This document shows, one piece after another, positions 27,397-36,548 of a stretch of DNA of 64,000 nucleotides. Location of the stretch: positions 1,224,001-1,288,000 of the forward strand of contig NC_014614.1 of assembly GCF_000196455.1 (NCBI RefSeq). The letters run 5' to 3'. Source of the stretch: Acetoanaerobium sticklandii. Lineage in GTDB: Bacteria > Bacillota > Clostridia > Peptostreptococcales > Filifactoraceae. Position 1 is the stretch's first letter. Each line of letters starts with the position of its first letter. Under the pieces are notes generated by a model. That model saw only the letters and a program-made list of their open reading frames with translations. It searched no databases and was not told the origin of the DNA. The position numbers and the translations under genes are program-made.

Positions 27397-29052
27397 TTGA
27401 TTACTATAACTACTCAGTCGGGTGAATTTAAAGTTGAAAAAAACACTACCTTAGAGCAAATTTTAAGCATGGAGAGAATGGATTTTTTATATCCAGTTAC
27501 TTTGGGTCTAGTAAATAATAATCTTAGAGAGCTTAGCTATGAACTAGAGGAAGACTCATTTGTTAATTGGATTGATATTACTGACCCTGATGGAAGACGA
27601 ACATATATGAGGAGTCTTACTTTTTTATTTATCAGGGCATTGGAAGAACTGCTCCCAGGAGCTGTGACGAAAATTCAGCATTCCCTTAGCAATGGATTTT
27701 TTTGCGAAGTTGAGTATGAAGAAAAGTTAAATGTAGATGATGTTCAAAAGATTGAGCTCAGAATGAGAGAATTCGTAGATTCAAATGAGAAAATAATTAG
27801 ATTCAGAGTTCCAAAAGAAGAAGCAATTAATATATATAAAAAACAAAATCGCGAAGGAAAATTGAATTTATTAAAGTATAAAAACACGTCGACAGTTCAT
27901 TTGTATAGATGTGGGTGGCTTGAGGATTATTTTTATGGCTACATGGTTCCATCGACAGCTATGCTTCACACATTTTCATTAAGGTTATACAATGATGGAA
28001 TAGTGTTACTAGGACCTGATATAAAAGAACCTCATAAAGTTAGTAGGTTTATACATCAGCCTAAATTATTTAAAATATATAAAGAAGCTAAACGTTGGGC
28101 CAAAATAATTAATCTACCAAATGCAGCATCACTAAACATTTTAGTAGAAAATAATAACCACCCAGAGATTATAAGACTTGCTGAAGCATATCATGAAAAG
28201 AAAATTTGCGATATTGCTGATATGATAAAAAAAGATTCAGAAAAAGGAAAGATAATTTTAATTGCAGGGCCATCTTCTTCAGGAAAAACAAGCTTTGCAC
28301 AAAGACTCAAGCTTCAACTTATGGTAAATGGTTTATCTCCAGTGTCTTTATCTGTCGATGATTATTTTGTAAATAGGGATATAACTCCACTAGACGAGTA
28401 TGGGGAAAAGGATTATGAGTCTATTTATGCTATAGATTTAAAAACATTTAATGAAGATATTGAAAAGCTTATCCTAGGCTATGAAGTTAATTTGCCAAGC
28501 TTTAATTTTAAAACTGGCACTAGAGAATACTTTGAAGAAAAAAAAATTTCTATTGAGGAAAATCAGCCACTAATAATAGAAGGAATACATGCTCTTAACC
28601 CTATTCTCACACAATCAATACCTGATGGAAATAAATTTAAAATCTATATAAGTGCTCTAACTCAGCTAAACCTAGATGAACATAACAAAATTCCGACTAC
28701 TGACTTAAGACTTATAAGAAGGATAGTTAGGGATTATCATCACAGATCGTATTCTGCATCTTCCACTTTATCAATGTGGCAAAGTGTAAATAGAGGAGAG
28801 CGAAAAAATATTTTCCCTTATCAAGAAAATGCTGATATAATGTTTAACTCCGCTCTTATATATGAGCTGGCTGTTTTAAAAAAGCATGTGGTGCCTCTTT
28901 TAGAGGATATAAAGGAAGACGACCCTGTTTTTAGAGAAGCAAAAAGGCTACTTAAATTTCTCCAGTATTTTGTTGATATTAATGACGAATCAGATATCAT
29001 CAACACATCACTTCTTAGAGAATTTATAGGTGGAAGTAAATTGGTGCATTAA
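27397..29052 (+). CDS. TGS-domain nucleoside (uridine-type) kinase
   Basis: The protein has about 551 residues. The N-terminal part resembles the TGS and second-additional domains of threonyl-tRNA synthetase (ITTQSGEFKVEKNTTLEQIL to about 170). The C-terminal half is a uridine kinase/phosphoribulokinase P-loop domain with Walker A IAGPSSSGKTSFAQRL and LSVDDYFVNRDITP. This fused architecture is common in Firmicutes and is usually called nucleoside kinase; its exact substrate is uncertain. AAAGGAG directly abuts the ATG at 27388, so the TTG at 27397 with nine-base spacing is my choice. Confidence 0.85.
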   Translation: MITITTQSGEFKVEKNTTLEQILSMERMDFLYPVTLGLVNNNLRELSYELEEDSFVNWIDITDPDGRRTYMRSLTFLFIRALEELLPGAVTKIQHSLSNGFFCEVEYEEKLNVDDVQKIELRMREFVDSNEKIIRFRVPKEEAINIYKKQNREGKLNLLKYKNTSTVHLYRCGWLEDYFYGYMVPSTAMLHTFSLRLYNDGIVLLGPDIKEPHKVSRFIHQPKLFKIYKEAKRWAKIINLPNAASLNILVENNNHPEIIRLAEAYHEKKICDIADMIKKDSEKGKIILIAGPSSSGKTSFAQRLKLQLMVNGLSPVSLSVDDYFVNRDITPLDEYGEKDYESIYAIDLKTFNEDIEKLILGYEVNLPSFNFKTGTREYFEEKKISIEENQPLIIEGIHALNPILTQSIPDGNKFKIYISALTQLNLDEHNKIPTTDLRLIRRIVRDYHHRSYSASSTLSMWQSVNRGERKNIFPYQENADIMFNSALIYELAVLKKHVVPLLEDIKEDDPVFREAKRLLKFLQYFVDINDESDIINTSLLREFIGGSKLVH

Positions 29053-29080
29053 TCCAAAATTTCAAATAGTATAGAATTCT

Positions 29081-29109
29081 TTGACAATTATATATTTAAT
29101 CATTATAAT
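29081..29109 (+). promoter_or_regulatory. Consensus sigma-A promoter for the wHTH regulator gene
   Basis: TTGACA at 29081-29086 and TATAAT at 29104-29109 are separated by 17 bases, a perfect match to the vegetative consensus. It lies about 90 bases upstream of the start. Confidence 0.8.
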
Positions 29110-29202
29110 ATATATAAGTAATTTACGGTTCTCCTATATGTACAGTTTTATTTTTAACATAGTATATTATGGAGAAAATCTTTATTGAGGGGAAGGGCAT
29201 TA

Positions 29203-29793
29203 ATGAAAGATATAATGGTATTAAGAGAATTAGAAGAGATTAAAGCTGTCTCACATCCTTATAGAGTTGAGATTTTAGAAGCATTTGCTGAAGAACCACT
29301 TTCTGCTAAGCAATTATCAGAAATTTTAGGAGAGCCTCATGCAAAAATCAATTATTACATTAAAATTTTACTTGGAGCTGGGATATTAGAACTAGTGGAA
29401 GAAAGAGTAAAATCTGGGATAATTGAAAAATATTATTTACCAAAAGCTAAAATGGTAGTAATAGATAAAAGTATCTTAAACTTTCCAATTAGCGATTCAG
29501 TGGCCCAAACAATAAATCAAGCATCTCTTTCTTTGTTTGAGAAAGTAAGTGAAGATTATTATAGAGCAGCTGAGACAAATGAAGTTGGAACAAAGCACCT
29601 TAGACATTACAATGAATATTATCTTACTGAGGATGAAGCAAAAGAAATTATGAATGAACTGGAAAAGAGACTTATAGAACTGCTAGATGGGAAGCAAAAG
29701 AAGCCAGAAAAAGAAGGTACAAGACCGTATAACTTTGCTACACTAGCAATCCCAGATGTTAGAAAAGAAAAAAAGAAAAAATCAAAGGGCTAA
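29203..29793 (+). CDS. ArsR-like winged-helix transcriptional regulator
   Basis: The protein has about 196 residues. The N-terminal winged helix (about 8-85; AVSHPYRVEILEAFAEEPLSAKQLSEILGEPHAKINYYIKILLGAGILELVEER) is of the ArsR / HTH_20 type. The C-terminal region is long and helical, with a Lys-rich tail, and has no recognised ligand domain or metal-binding cysteines. The ATG at 29203 follows a purine-rich ribosome site; an upstream TTG is less likely. It has its own consensus promoter and terminator and so is monocistronic. The target is unknown. Confidence 0.8.
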   Translation: MKDIMVLRELEEIKAVSHPYRVEILEAFAEEPLSAKQLSEILGEPHAKINYYIKILLGAGILELVEERVKSGIIEKYYLPKAKMVVIDKSILNFPISDSVAQTINQASLSLFEKVSEDYYRAAETNEVGTKHLRHYNEYYLTEDEAKEIMNELEKRLIELLDGKQKKPEKEGTRPYNFATLAIPDVRKEKKKKSKG

Positions 29794-29800
29794 TAATTTT

Positions 29801-29833
29801 AAATAGTGCAGGGGAATCCTTGCACTATTTTGT
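29801..29833. terminator. Terminator between the wHTH regulator and the rusA-like gene
   Basis: AAATAGTGCA and TGCACTATTT form a ten-base stem with a short G/A-rich loop, next to T-rich DNA on both sides. It serves the two converging genes. Confidence 0.8.
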
Positions 29834-30229
29834 TTGAATTTGATAAATAAGATTATATTCAGAGCTCTTATATAATTCGATTTCAACTCTAGGATTATCC
29901 TTATCTATATAATCTAAAATCAAAAATGGTTTCAGTTGTTTATCATTGAGAATTATTCCGCTTTTTTCAATACCATCGCAAATACTTTTGGGATAATTAT
30001 GAATATCGCCCATGCGCTTATTTGGAAAATACAACTTTAATATAGTAATTAGATTTTCTTCTAGAGGAGGACCAAAATATTCTTGATTTATGATTCCCGC
30101 TATGTAGTTCTCGTAGGCTGCATATTTTGAATATTTTCCCTTGTGAGGTAGCCAAGCTTGCCCGCTTTTATTAGATAATTTGAAGTTAGATTTACTTATA
30201 GGTCTGCCAGGTATTATGAACTTTAGCAT
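29825..30229 (-). CDS. RusA-family Holliday junction resolvase-like protein
   Basis: This 134-residue protein matches the RusA fold: an N-terminal IPGRPISKSNFK, then the active-site region KRMGDIHNYPKSICDGIEKSGIILNDKQL with the spaced aspartates and Lys typical of RusA. RusA cleaves four-way DNA junctions and is mostly prophage-borne. No phage gene is next to this copy; the neighbours are an ArsR-like regulator and queG/nth. The small distance to the terminator and the weak Shine-Dalgarno (AAAGGA) suggest an independent unit. Confidence 0.75.
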   Translation of the reverse strand: MLKFIIPGRPISKSNFKLSNKSGQAWLPHKGKYSKYAAYENYIAGIINQEYFGPPLEENLITILKLYFPNKRMGDIHNYPKSICDGIEKSGIILNDKQLKPFLILDYIDKDNPRVEIELYKSSEYNLIYQIQTK

Positions 30230-30324
30230 TTTAAATCCTTTCGACTAAAAATAGCACAAATATATAATTATTTTTTTTAACATATGGTATATTATACTAG
30301 TGAATAGTTGGAGGAACAATAATA

Positions 30325-31209
30325 ATGATTGATATAATAAACCAGGAAAATATAGATCAATATACTATTATAAACGTAAATTCAATAAAAGATAGTCTTG
30401 ATAAATTCAGCTTTTATCTTGAAGAAAGAAAATTATTAGGAGCTCAATTGGACCTTGAAGAGCAAAATTTAGTCTCGAGGCTAAAATTAGATATAAATAA
30501 TAAACCTGCAAGTAGTATAATATGTATATTTTTCCCTTATCTTACAGAAAGTCATAGCTTCGATTCTAATATTTCCGTATCCGCTCAAGGTATAGATTAT
30601 CATATTTGGGCAAAAGACAAGCTAAAAAGAATTGTGCAAAAACTTCAAATAAAATATCCAAATAGCACTTTTTCTATTCAAGTTGACAATGGACCACTAA
30701 ATGAGAGATTTTTTGCTTTGGAATCAGGCTTAGGCTATAAAGGAATTAATAATATGGTAATAAATGAAGTGTATGGAAGCTATGGCTTTATAGGTCTAAT
30801 CGTCACGGACTTAGTGTTAAAGGAGAAGAGGCTTCCTAAAAAAAATTGTATTAATTGTGGAAAATGCATAGAATATTGTCCCGGAAAGGCTTTAAATTAT
30901 AAAAAAGGTTTTATTGGACAAAGATGTGCTTCTTATCTTACTCAAAAGAAAACAGAGCTAAGTGATAGTGAAATAGCTATTTTAAAAAAAAGTAATAAAG
31001 TATATGGATGTGATATTTGCCAAATAGTATGCCCTCACAATAGAGATATAAAAAAATCTCAAGAAATTAATGATGTTATAAAAAGACTTAATCTAAATGA
31101 TATTGCCAGCTTAAGTAATAAAGAATTTAAAAAAAAATTTGGAAATAGAGCTTTTGCATGGAGAGGCAAAAATATATTAGTGAGGAATTTTAATATTATT
31201 GGAGATTGA
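30325..31209 (+). CDS. Short QueG-like epoxyqueuosine reductase family protein
   Basis: The 294-residue protein has the QueG core. VDNGPLNERFFALESGLGYKG carries the conserved Asp, and two [4Fe-4S] clusters are formed by CINCGKCIEYCPGKAL and CDICQIVCPHNRD. QueG is a cobalamin-dependent enzyme that completes queuosine in tRNA. Family members usually have about 310-390 residues. Here the C-terminal HEAT-like domain is missing, and the usual GKN after the glycine-rich turn reads GINN. Function as a true QueG is therefore likely but not certain. The start follows a GGAGG site. nth follows 53 bases later. Confidence 0.75.
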   Translation: MIDIINQENIDQYTIINVNSIKDSLDKFSFYLEERKLLGAQLDLEEQNLVSRLKLDINNKPASSIICIFFPYLTESHSFDSNISVSAQGIDYHIWAKDKLKRIVQKLQIKYPNSTFSIQVDNGPLNERFFALESGLGYKGINNMVINEVYGSYGFIGLIVTDLVLKEKRLPKKNCINCGKCIEYCPGKALNYKKGFIGQRCASYLTQKKTELSDSEIAILKKSNKVYGCDICQIVCPHNRDIKKSQEINDVIKRLNLNDIASLSNKEFKKKFGNRAFAWRGKNILVRNFNIIGD

Positions 31210-31262
31210 CTTACTATCTATGATAAAATGGTATTGATTATAAAAAGGGGAAAATATATTAA

Positions 31263-31892
31263 ATGAGTAAGTATAATATTATTGTAAAGACATTACTTGA
31301 TACTTATCCTGATGCAAAATGTGAGCTTGAATATAAAACACCTTACGAGCTATTGGTGGCTACTGTTTTAAGTGCTCAATCGACGGATGTAAGAGTCAAT
31401 ATTGTTACAAAAGAGCTTTTTAAAAACTATAATACTCCTGAAAAAATTCTTAAGCTAGGAGAAGAAAAATTGATGGAGTACATAAAAAGTATAGGCTTTT
31501 ATAATGTCAAATCAAAAAATATAATAGCATTATCACATTTGCTGATACAAAATTATGACAGTCAAGTGCCAGATGAAATGGATGAACTTTTAAAACTACC
31601 TGGTGTGGGAAGGAAAACTGCAAATGTAGTACTTAGCAATTGCTTTGGAGTTCCTGCTATAGCTGTGGATACTCATGTTTTTAGAGTGTCTACAAGACTG
31701 GGCTTCTCTGATAAAAAGGACCCTCTTCAAGTTGAACAAGATTTAATGAAGAAAATATCGAAAAAATACTGGACCGATGCTCATCATGCATTTATTTTTC
31801 ATGGAAGAAGGATTTGTAAGGCAAGGAATCCAATTTGTGAGCTATGTTCAGTACAAAGCTATTGTAAATTTTATAAAAAGAAAAAGGGGTAG
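31263..31892 (+). CDS. nth: Endonuclease III (DNA glycosylase/AP lyase)
   Basis: This 209-residue base-excision repair enzyme has the helix-hairpin-helix LPGVGRKTANVVL with the catalytic Lys, the catalytic Asp in AVDTHVFRVSTRLG, and the four-Cys [4Fe-4S] loop CKARNPICELCSVQSYC. It removes oxidised pyrimidines and nicks the DNA. The length is standard. The vanW-like gene begins 15 bases after its stop, so the two are probably cotranscribed. Confidence 0.97.
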   Translation: MSKYNIIVKTLLDTYPDAKCELEYKTPYELLVATVLSAQSTDVRVNIVTKELFKNYNTPEKILKLGEEKLMEYIKSIGFYNVKSKNIIALSHLLIQNYDSQVPDEMDELLKLPGVGRKTANVVLSNCFGVPAIAVDTHVFRVSTRLGFSDKKDPLQVEQDLMKKISKKYWTDAHHAFIFHGRRICKARNPICELCSVQSYCKFYKKKKG

Positions 31893-31907
31893 AAAGGAAG
31901 GTTTTTA

Positions 31908-33314
31908 GTGAAAAAAGTTGGCATTATATTAGTAATAAGCTTTATACTGATTGCTACATCTGCTGCTATGTACCTTAATAGTTTGACACAAGATAATTTC
32001 ATTTATCCTGGGATTTCAATTAATGGCGTAGATGTCAGTGGGCTTACAGTAACACAAGCAAAAGAGGTTCTGCAAGACAGAGCTAAAGTAGGGAAAGTTA
32101 GCTTTACCCATAATGAAAAAAAATGGAATTATGATTTGAAAGAGCTGGGATTTGAGTATGATTATGATAGCTCAATTGATGAAGCATTTAAAATTGGTCG
32201 TAGTGATAATATACTAGAAAATTGGATAACTGTTTTAAAGCTAAATAATAATAAACAAATTAATTTGGAATTATCGAGAACTGATAAATATGAGAATTTT
32301 GATGAAATATTTTCTAAAATTAAATCAGAGGTAGATCGTCAAGCAGTTGATGCAGACATCTCTATAAATACTGCTATATCTATTACTCCAGAACAAGACG
32401 GCTACGAAGTGGACATAGATAAGCTAAAAAATTTATTAATAACAGAATTAAAAGATAAAAACGAAGATATTATAATTGAAGTGCCTGTTAAGGTAACTCA
32501 AGCCAGTGTAAAAAGAGAGCAATTATCATCAATTAATGGAATAATAGGAGAATTTACTACAACCTTCAATGCTAAGGTAGCAGGAAGAAGCACAAATATA
32601 AGATTGGCATCTAGCAAAGTGGATTCCGTCCTTCTAATGCCAGGTCAAGAATTTAGCTTTAACAATGCCACCGGAAAAATAACATTGGCAGCAGGATATA
32701 AAAATGCCCCTGTAATTGTAAAGGGAGAGTTACAAGAGGGAGTAGGTGGAGGAGTATGTCAGGTTTCAACTACTTTATACAACTCTGTTTTATATGCAGG
32801 ACTTGATGTAGTTCAAAGAAGAGCTCATTCTATACCTTCTAGCTACGTATCTATAGGACGAGATGCAGCTGTAGCCTATGGCTCGCTTGATTTTGTATTT
32901 AGAAATTCTCATGATTACCCAGTGTATATAAAAGCTTTCGTTTCTGGCAATAAAGTTACAGCTAGGATATATGGAGATACAACCAAGCATAAAAATAAGA
33001 CTTTGTCATCACAAGTTGTAGAGCAGATTCCTAGACAAGTAAAATATGTCAATGATCCAACCTTGCCGCTAGGTAAAGAAGTAATTGATGACCCAGGTAG
33101 AGATGGGATAAAATCAGTGACATATGAAAATGTTGATGGCCAAACAAAAGTTGTGTCTAGAGATCATTATCCAGCCAAAACCAAGGTTATTAAAGTCGGT
33201 ACTGGACCAGCAGAGGCTCCAGCAGTAAATTTAAACCCAGAGGCAATAAATGAATCTGTAAATACACAAAATCAAGAAAATACAATAATAGATTCTATTT
33301 TTGGAGGAAGATAA
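31908..33314 (+). CDS. VanW-family cell-wall protein
   Basis: The protein has 468 residues. An N-terminal signal anchor (about 3-24) is followed by a putative peptidoglycan-binding domain (PG_binding_4-like: ISINGVDVSGLTVTQAKEVL). The VanW domain lies at about 215-345, with FNAKVAGRSTNIRLASSKVD...PGQEFSFNNATG and GGGVCQVSTTLYN. A G5-like segment completes the C-terminus. The exact role of VanW is not known; it was first found beside VanB-type vancomycin resistance genes but is widespread in clostridia. The start is a GTG after AAAGGAAGG. Its TAA overlaps the cobU ATG by one base, so it is coupled to cobalamin genes. Confidence 0.9.
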   Translation: MKKVGIILVISFILIATSAAMYLNSLTQDNFIYPGISINGVDVSGLTVTQAKEVLQDRAKVGKVSFTHNEKKWNYDLKELGFEYDYDSSIDEAFKIGRSDNILENWITVLKLNNNKQINLELSRTDKYENFDEIFSKIKSEVDRQAVDADISINTAISITPEQDGYEVDIDKLKNLLITELKDKNEDIIIEVPVKVTQASVKREQLSSINGIIGEFTTTFNAKVAGRSTNIRLASSKVDSVLLMPGQEFSFNNATGKITLAAGYKNAPVIVKGELQEGVGGGVCQVSTTLYNSVLYAGLDVVQRRAHSIPSSYVSIGRDAAVAYGSLDFVFRNSHDYPVYIKAFVSGNKVTARIYGDTTKHKNKTLSSQVVEQIPRQVKYVNDPTLPLGKEVIDDPGRDGIKSVTYENVDGQTKVVSRDHYPAKTKVIKVGTGPAEAPAVNLNPEAINESVNTQNQENTIIDSIFGGR

Positions 33315-33874
33315 TGCATAAAGTTATTTTAGTCACAGGAGGAGCTAGGTCTGGGAAAAGCTATTTTGCAGAGCAGCTATGTAAAAATATTGGTGAAAAG
33401 GTTTCTTATCTTGCTACAAGTGAAGCCTTCGATGATGAGATGAAGGCAAGAGTAGCGAAGCATAAGGAGCAAAGACCATCATCTTGGAAAACCTATGAAG
33501 CCTTCGAAAATCTTAAAGATCTGGTTCCAGATATGTCAAGTAGTTCAGATACAGTTATTTTAGATTGCCTTACTGTTATGGCAAATAACTTAATATTTCA
33601 TTCTGATGTAGATGTTGAAAATGCAACACAAGCAGAAATAGATTCATTAGAAAAAAGAATTCAGGAAGAGTTAGTATCATTTATTTTAGCTCTAAAATAC
33701 AACAAGCTTAATTTAGTTATGGTTACGAATGAGCTAGGGATGGGGATAGTTCCAGAAAACAAATTATCTAGAATATATAGAGATATTATTGGAAGGATAA
33801 ATCAGGTGGCAGCTAGATATAGCGATGAAGTATATTTTGTTGTTTCTGGAATAAGTCAGAAAATAAAGGGGTAA
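33314..33874 (+). CDS. cobU: Adenosylcobinamide kinase / adenosylcobinamide-phosphate guanylyltransferase
   Basis: This 186-residue bifunctional enzyme phosphorylates adenosylcobinamide and then attaches GMP, in the late cobalamin nucleotide-loop pathway. The P-loop GGARSGKSYFAEQL, YLATSEAFDDEMKARVAKHKEQRP with the GMP-accepting His, DCLTVMANNL, and VTNELGMGIVPENKLSR are all present. It overlaps the vanW-like gene by one base, and cobS follows after five bases. Confidence 0.96.
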   Translation: MHKVILVTGGARSGKSYFAEQLCKNIGEKVSYLATSEAFDDEMKARVAKHKEQRPSSWKTYEAFENLKDLVPDMSSSSDTVILDCLTVMANNLIFHSDVDVENATQAEIDSLEKRIQEELVSFILALKYNKLNLVMVTNELGMGIVPENKLSRIYRDIIGRINQVAARYSDEVYFVVSGISQKIKG

Positions 33875-33879
33875 TTTAG

Positions 33880-34656
33880 TTGGAACGATTTATAACACTA
33901 CTTTCCTTTCTAACTAGAATTCCAGTTAAGACATCTGGTAAGCTTGATGAAGAATTTCATAAATCAGCAAAATATTTCTCGTTAGTTGGAATTGTTTTAG
34001 GAATTTTCTATTTAATATTCGGTGTAGCCACCTCAAAAATATTTGGTGCGCACATCGGGGCACTTGTATTTATTTCTACAAATATTATTTTAACTGGAGG
34101 ATTACATTTAGATGGGCTAGGAGATACCTTTGACGGACTTTACAGCTATAGAGACAAAGATAGAATCCTAGAAATTATGAAAGACTCTAGATTGGGGACA
34201 AATGCACTTTTAGCAATTCTGATTCTCATACTTTTTAAAATAGCCCTGGCAGATAAATTTATATCACAGGGTTATTACTATGGCTTATTTTTTATGCCCG
34301 TAATGGGAAAAATGGCTTCAGTTCTTGCTTGCTATAAAGGCAAAACAGCAAAAAAAAATGGAATGGGGAATGCATTTATAGGTAAGGTTTCGGCTATAGA
34401 TTTTTATATAGCACTTGGAATTGGTATTCTTGCTATGGTTTTGCCTTCGATATTAATTAAAGATTATAGTATTGCAATTATAAATGTTACTGTAGTTATA
34501 ATTGTGATTATACTTACATTAGACTATATGAATCATGTGTATAAAATAATAGATGGATTGACTGGAGATATTCTAGGAGCTATTTGCGAATTAGCAGAAG
34601 TAGTTTATTTATTTATGTATTATTTGGGGGTAACCTTATGGCAGTTATTTATTTAA
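33880..34656 (+). CDS. cobS: Adenosylcobinamide-GDP ribazoletransferase (cobalamin synthase)
   Basis: The protein has 258 residues and several membrane helices. The CDP-alcohol-type motif GGLHLDGLGDTFDGLYSYRDKDRILEIMKDSRLGTNA is characteristic of CobS, which joins adenosylcobinamide-GDP to alpha-ribazole (phosphate) in the membrane. The start is a TTG after AAGGGG. The cobC gene begins inside its last 19 bases. Confidence 0.95.
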   Translation: MERFITLLSFLTRIPVKTSGKLDEEFHKSAKYFSLVGIVLGIFYLIFGVATSKIFGAHIGALVFISTNIILTGGLHLDGLGDTFDGLYSYRDKDRILEIMKDSRLGTNALLAILILILFKIALADKFISQGYYYGLFFMPVMGKMASVLACYKGKTAKKNGMGNAFIGKVSAIDFYIALGIGILAMVLPSILIKDYSIAIINVTVVIIVIILTLDYMNHVYKIIDGLTGDILGAICELAEVVYLFMYYLGVTLWQLFI

Positions 34657-35243
34657 TAAGACATGCTCAAACAGTAGACAACTTAAGTAAAAAATTTTCT
34701 GGGTATACTGATTGCAAAATTAGTGACTTTGGATTTTTACAGTTAGAAAAGCTATCTGACAAGATGAAAAATATAAAAGTCGATTATGTTTATTCTTCTC
34801 CTCTTGAAAGAGCTACTTTAACAGGAAACTCATTTTCTAATAACCTTATAACTTGTGATAATCTAATTGAAATGAATTTTGGAGATTTTGAGGGCTTAAC
34901 TTTAGAAGAAATAAAAGATAAAAATCCTGAGGAGGTTTCAAAGCTATTTAAGCATGGTTTTGAGTACAAGTTTCCAAATGGAGAGAGTTTGATAGATTTT
35001 CACGATAGAGTTAAAGCTTGTTTTTATGATATTGTGTCACAAAATCATGACAACAGAATAGCAATAGTTTCTCATTCTGGTACGATTAGATGTATTTTAT
35101 CTGAAATTATTGGTGAGTCATATAAATATCACTGGAATTTCCAAATAGATAATTGCAGCATTTCTAAAATAACTTATGATGAAGGTTTTGGAGTAATTAA
35201 TTATATGAATGATACAAATCACTTGAGGTGCTTAAATGATTAA
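34638..35243 (+). CDS. cobC: Alpha-ribazole phosphatase-like histidine phosphatase
   Basis: This is a 201-residue member of the histidine phosphatase superfamily. The catalytic His is in IYLIRHAQTVDN, the second His in IVSHSGTIRCIL, and the conserved Glu/Arg in YSSPLERATLTG and EMNFGDFEGLT. The position directly after cobU-cobS supports dephosphorylation of alpha-ribazole phosphate or cobalamin phosphate. ATG 34638 after GGGGG is preferred to an upstream start inside cobS. It overlaps the following HAD gene by eight bases. Confidence 0.88.
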   Translation: MAVIYLIRHAQTVDNLSKKFSGYTDCKISDFGFLQLEKLSDKMKNIKVDYVYSSPLERATLTGNSFSNNLITCDNLIEMNFGDFEGLTLEEIKDKNPEEVSKLFKHGFEYKFPNGESLIDFHDRVKACFYDIVSQNHDNRIAIVSHSGTIRCILSEIIGESYKYHWNFQIDNCSISKITYDEGFGVINYMNDTNHLRCLND

Positions 35244-36054
35244 ATTAATAGTAAGTGATATGGATGGAACTTTACTAAATTCATCAAAAAAAATATCTCA
35301 AAAAACAAGTCAAGCTATAAAGTTTGCTAAAACAATGGGAGTTGACTTTACATTAGCCACTGGAAGAATGTATTCTTCAGCAGCAATATTTGCAAGGCAA
35401 CTTAATATAGAAAAACCTATAATTGCATGTAACGGAGCTTTGATAAAAAAACATACAAGCAATGAAGTTCTTTATGAGAAGAGCATAAACTATAAAACCG
35501 CTGATTTACTTTATAAAGTATTAGAAGAATGTGGATTATATTATCATATGTACACTCAGGATAGATTCTTTACGAAGGAGCTTAAATATACCTCATTAAG
35601 CTACTGGAATAATAATAAGACTGCTTCAGATGAGGATAAAATTGACATAGAAGTAATTGAAGATTTTTCTAATGTATGCACAGAAGACTATGGTATATTA
35701 AAGTTTGTTGCCATAGAAGATGAGCATCCAGAAAAATTGTTAAAAGCTAGAGCAATGTTAGAAGATATAGAGGGCTTAGAATTAAGCCAATCTTGGCATA
35801 ATAATTTAGAGATAATGTCAGAAAATATTTCTAAAGGAAATGCACTTAAGATTTTAGCAAAAGAATGCAATATTAATCTTAGCGAAATTATGGCGATTGG
35901 AGATCAACATAACGACATAAGCATGATAGTCGAAGCAGGAATTGGTGTGGCTATGGATAATGCTGAGCAGAATGTAAAAAAATATGCAAATCTTGTAACT
36001 TCATCAAATGATGAGGATGGGGTTGCTAAAGCAATTATGAATTTATTTAAGTGA
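35236..36054 (+). CDS. HAD-superfamily (Cof-type, IIB) phosphatase
   Basis: The 272-residue protein has HAD motif I SDMDGTLLNSSKKIS, motif II LATGR, a motif III Lys in ISKGNALKILAKE, and motif IV GDQHNDISMIVEAGIGVAMDNA. The large IIB cap lies between. Cof-type enzymes hydrolyse sugar phosphates, FMN precursors or pyridoxal phosphate, and the substrate cannot be chosen. It is translationally coupled to cobC by an eight-base overlap, although a cobalamin role is not implied. Confidence 0.9.
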   Translation: MIKLIVSDMDGTLLNSSKKISQKTSQAIKFAKTMGVDFTLATGRMYSSAAIFARQLNIEKPIIACNGALIKKHTSNEVLYEKSINYKTADLLYKVLEECGLYYHMYTQDRFFTKELKYTSLSYWNNNKTASDEDKIDIEVIEDFSNVCTEDYGILKFVAIEDEHPEKLLKARAMLEDIEGLELSQSWHNNLEIMSENISKGNALKILAKECNINLSEIMAIGDQHNDISMIVEAGIGVAMDNAEQNVKKYANLVTSSNDEDGVAKAIMNLFK

Positions 36055-36067
36055 TGAGGGATGAAAA

Positions 36068-36538
36068 TTGGCTTTAAATATTGTGTTAGTAGAACCGGAA
36101 ATACCACAAAATACTGGAAATATTATAAGAACCTGTGCTTGCATAAATGCGAGATTACATTTAATTAAACCCATGGGCTTCTCTATGGATGAAAAGCAGC
36201 TTAAAAGAGCAGGGCTTGATTATATGGACTTAGTTTCAATTAATTATTATGATTCTTTCGAAGAGCTAATAGAAGATAAGGATATTAATAAATTCTATTT
36301 TTTTACAACAAAAGCTAAAAAAAACCATACAGAGGCTACGTATGAAGATGAAAGCTATATTGTTTTTGGGAAAGAAACTAAGGGGTTATCTCAAGAAATA
36401 TTATCGCTTAATCCAAATAACAATGTTAGAATCCCAATGCTTAATATGGACAGAGTGAGGTCTTTAAACTTATCTAACTCAGTAGCAATAGCAGCATATG
36501 AAGCAATACGACAAATTGATTATAAAGAATTAAGATAG
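36068..36538 (+). CDS. trmL: tRNA (cytidine/uridine-2'-O-)-methyltransferase TrmL
   Basis: This 156-residue SPOUT-fold enzyme methylates the wobble position 34 of certain leucine tRNAs. It begins LNIVLVEPEIPQNTGNIIRTCACIN and contains LIKPMGFSMDEKQLKRAGLDY, VFGKETKGLSQEIL and the knot-forming IPMLNMDRVRSLNLSNSVAIAAYEA. The start is a TTG after GAGGGATG. It lies in a compact run between the HAD and DegV genes. Confidence 0.95.
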   Translation: MALNIVLVEPEIPQNTGNIIRTCACINARLHLIKPMGFSMDEKQLKRAGLDYMDLVSINYYDSFEELIEDKDINKFYFFTTKAKKNHTEATYEDESYIVFGKETKGLSQEILSLNPNNNVRIPMLNMDRVRSLNLSNSVAIAAYEAIRQIDYKELR

Positions 36539-36548
36539 GGGCAATTTT

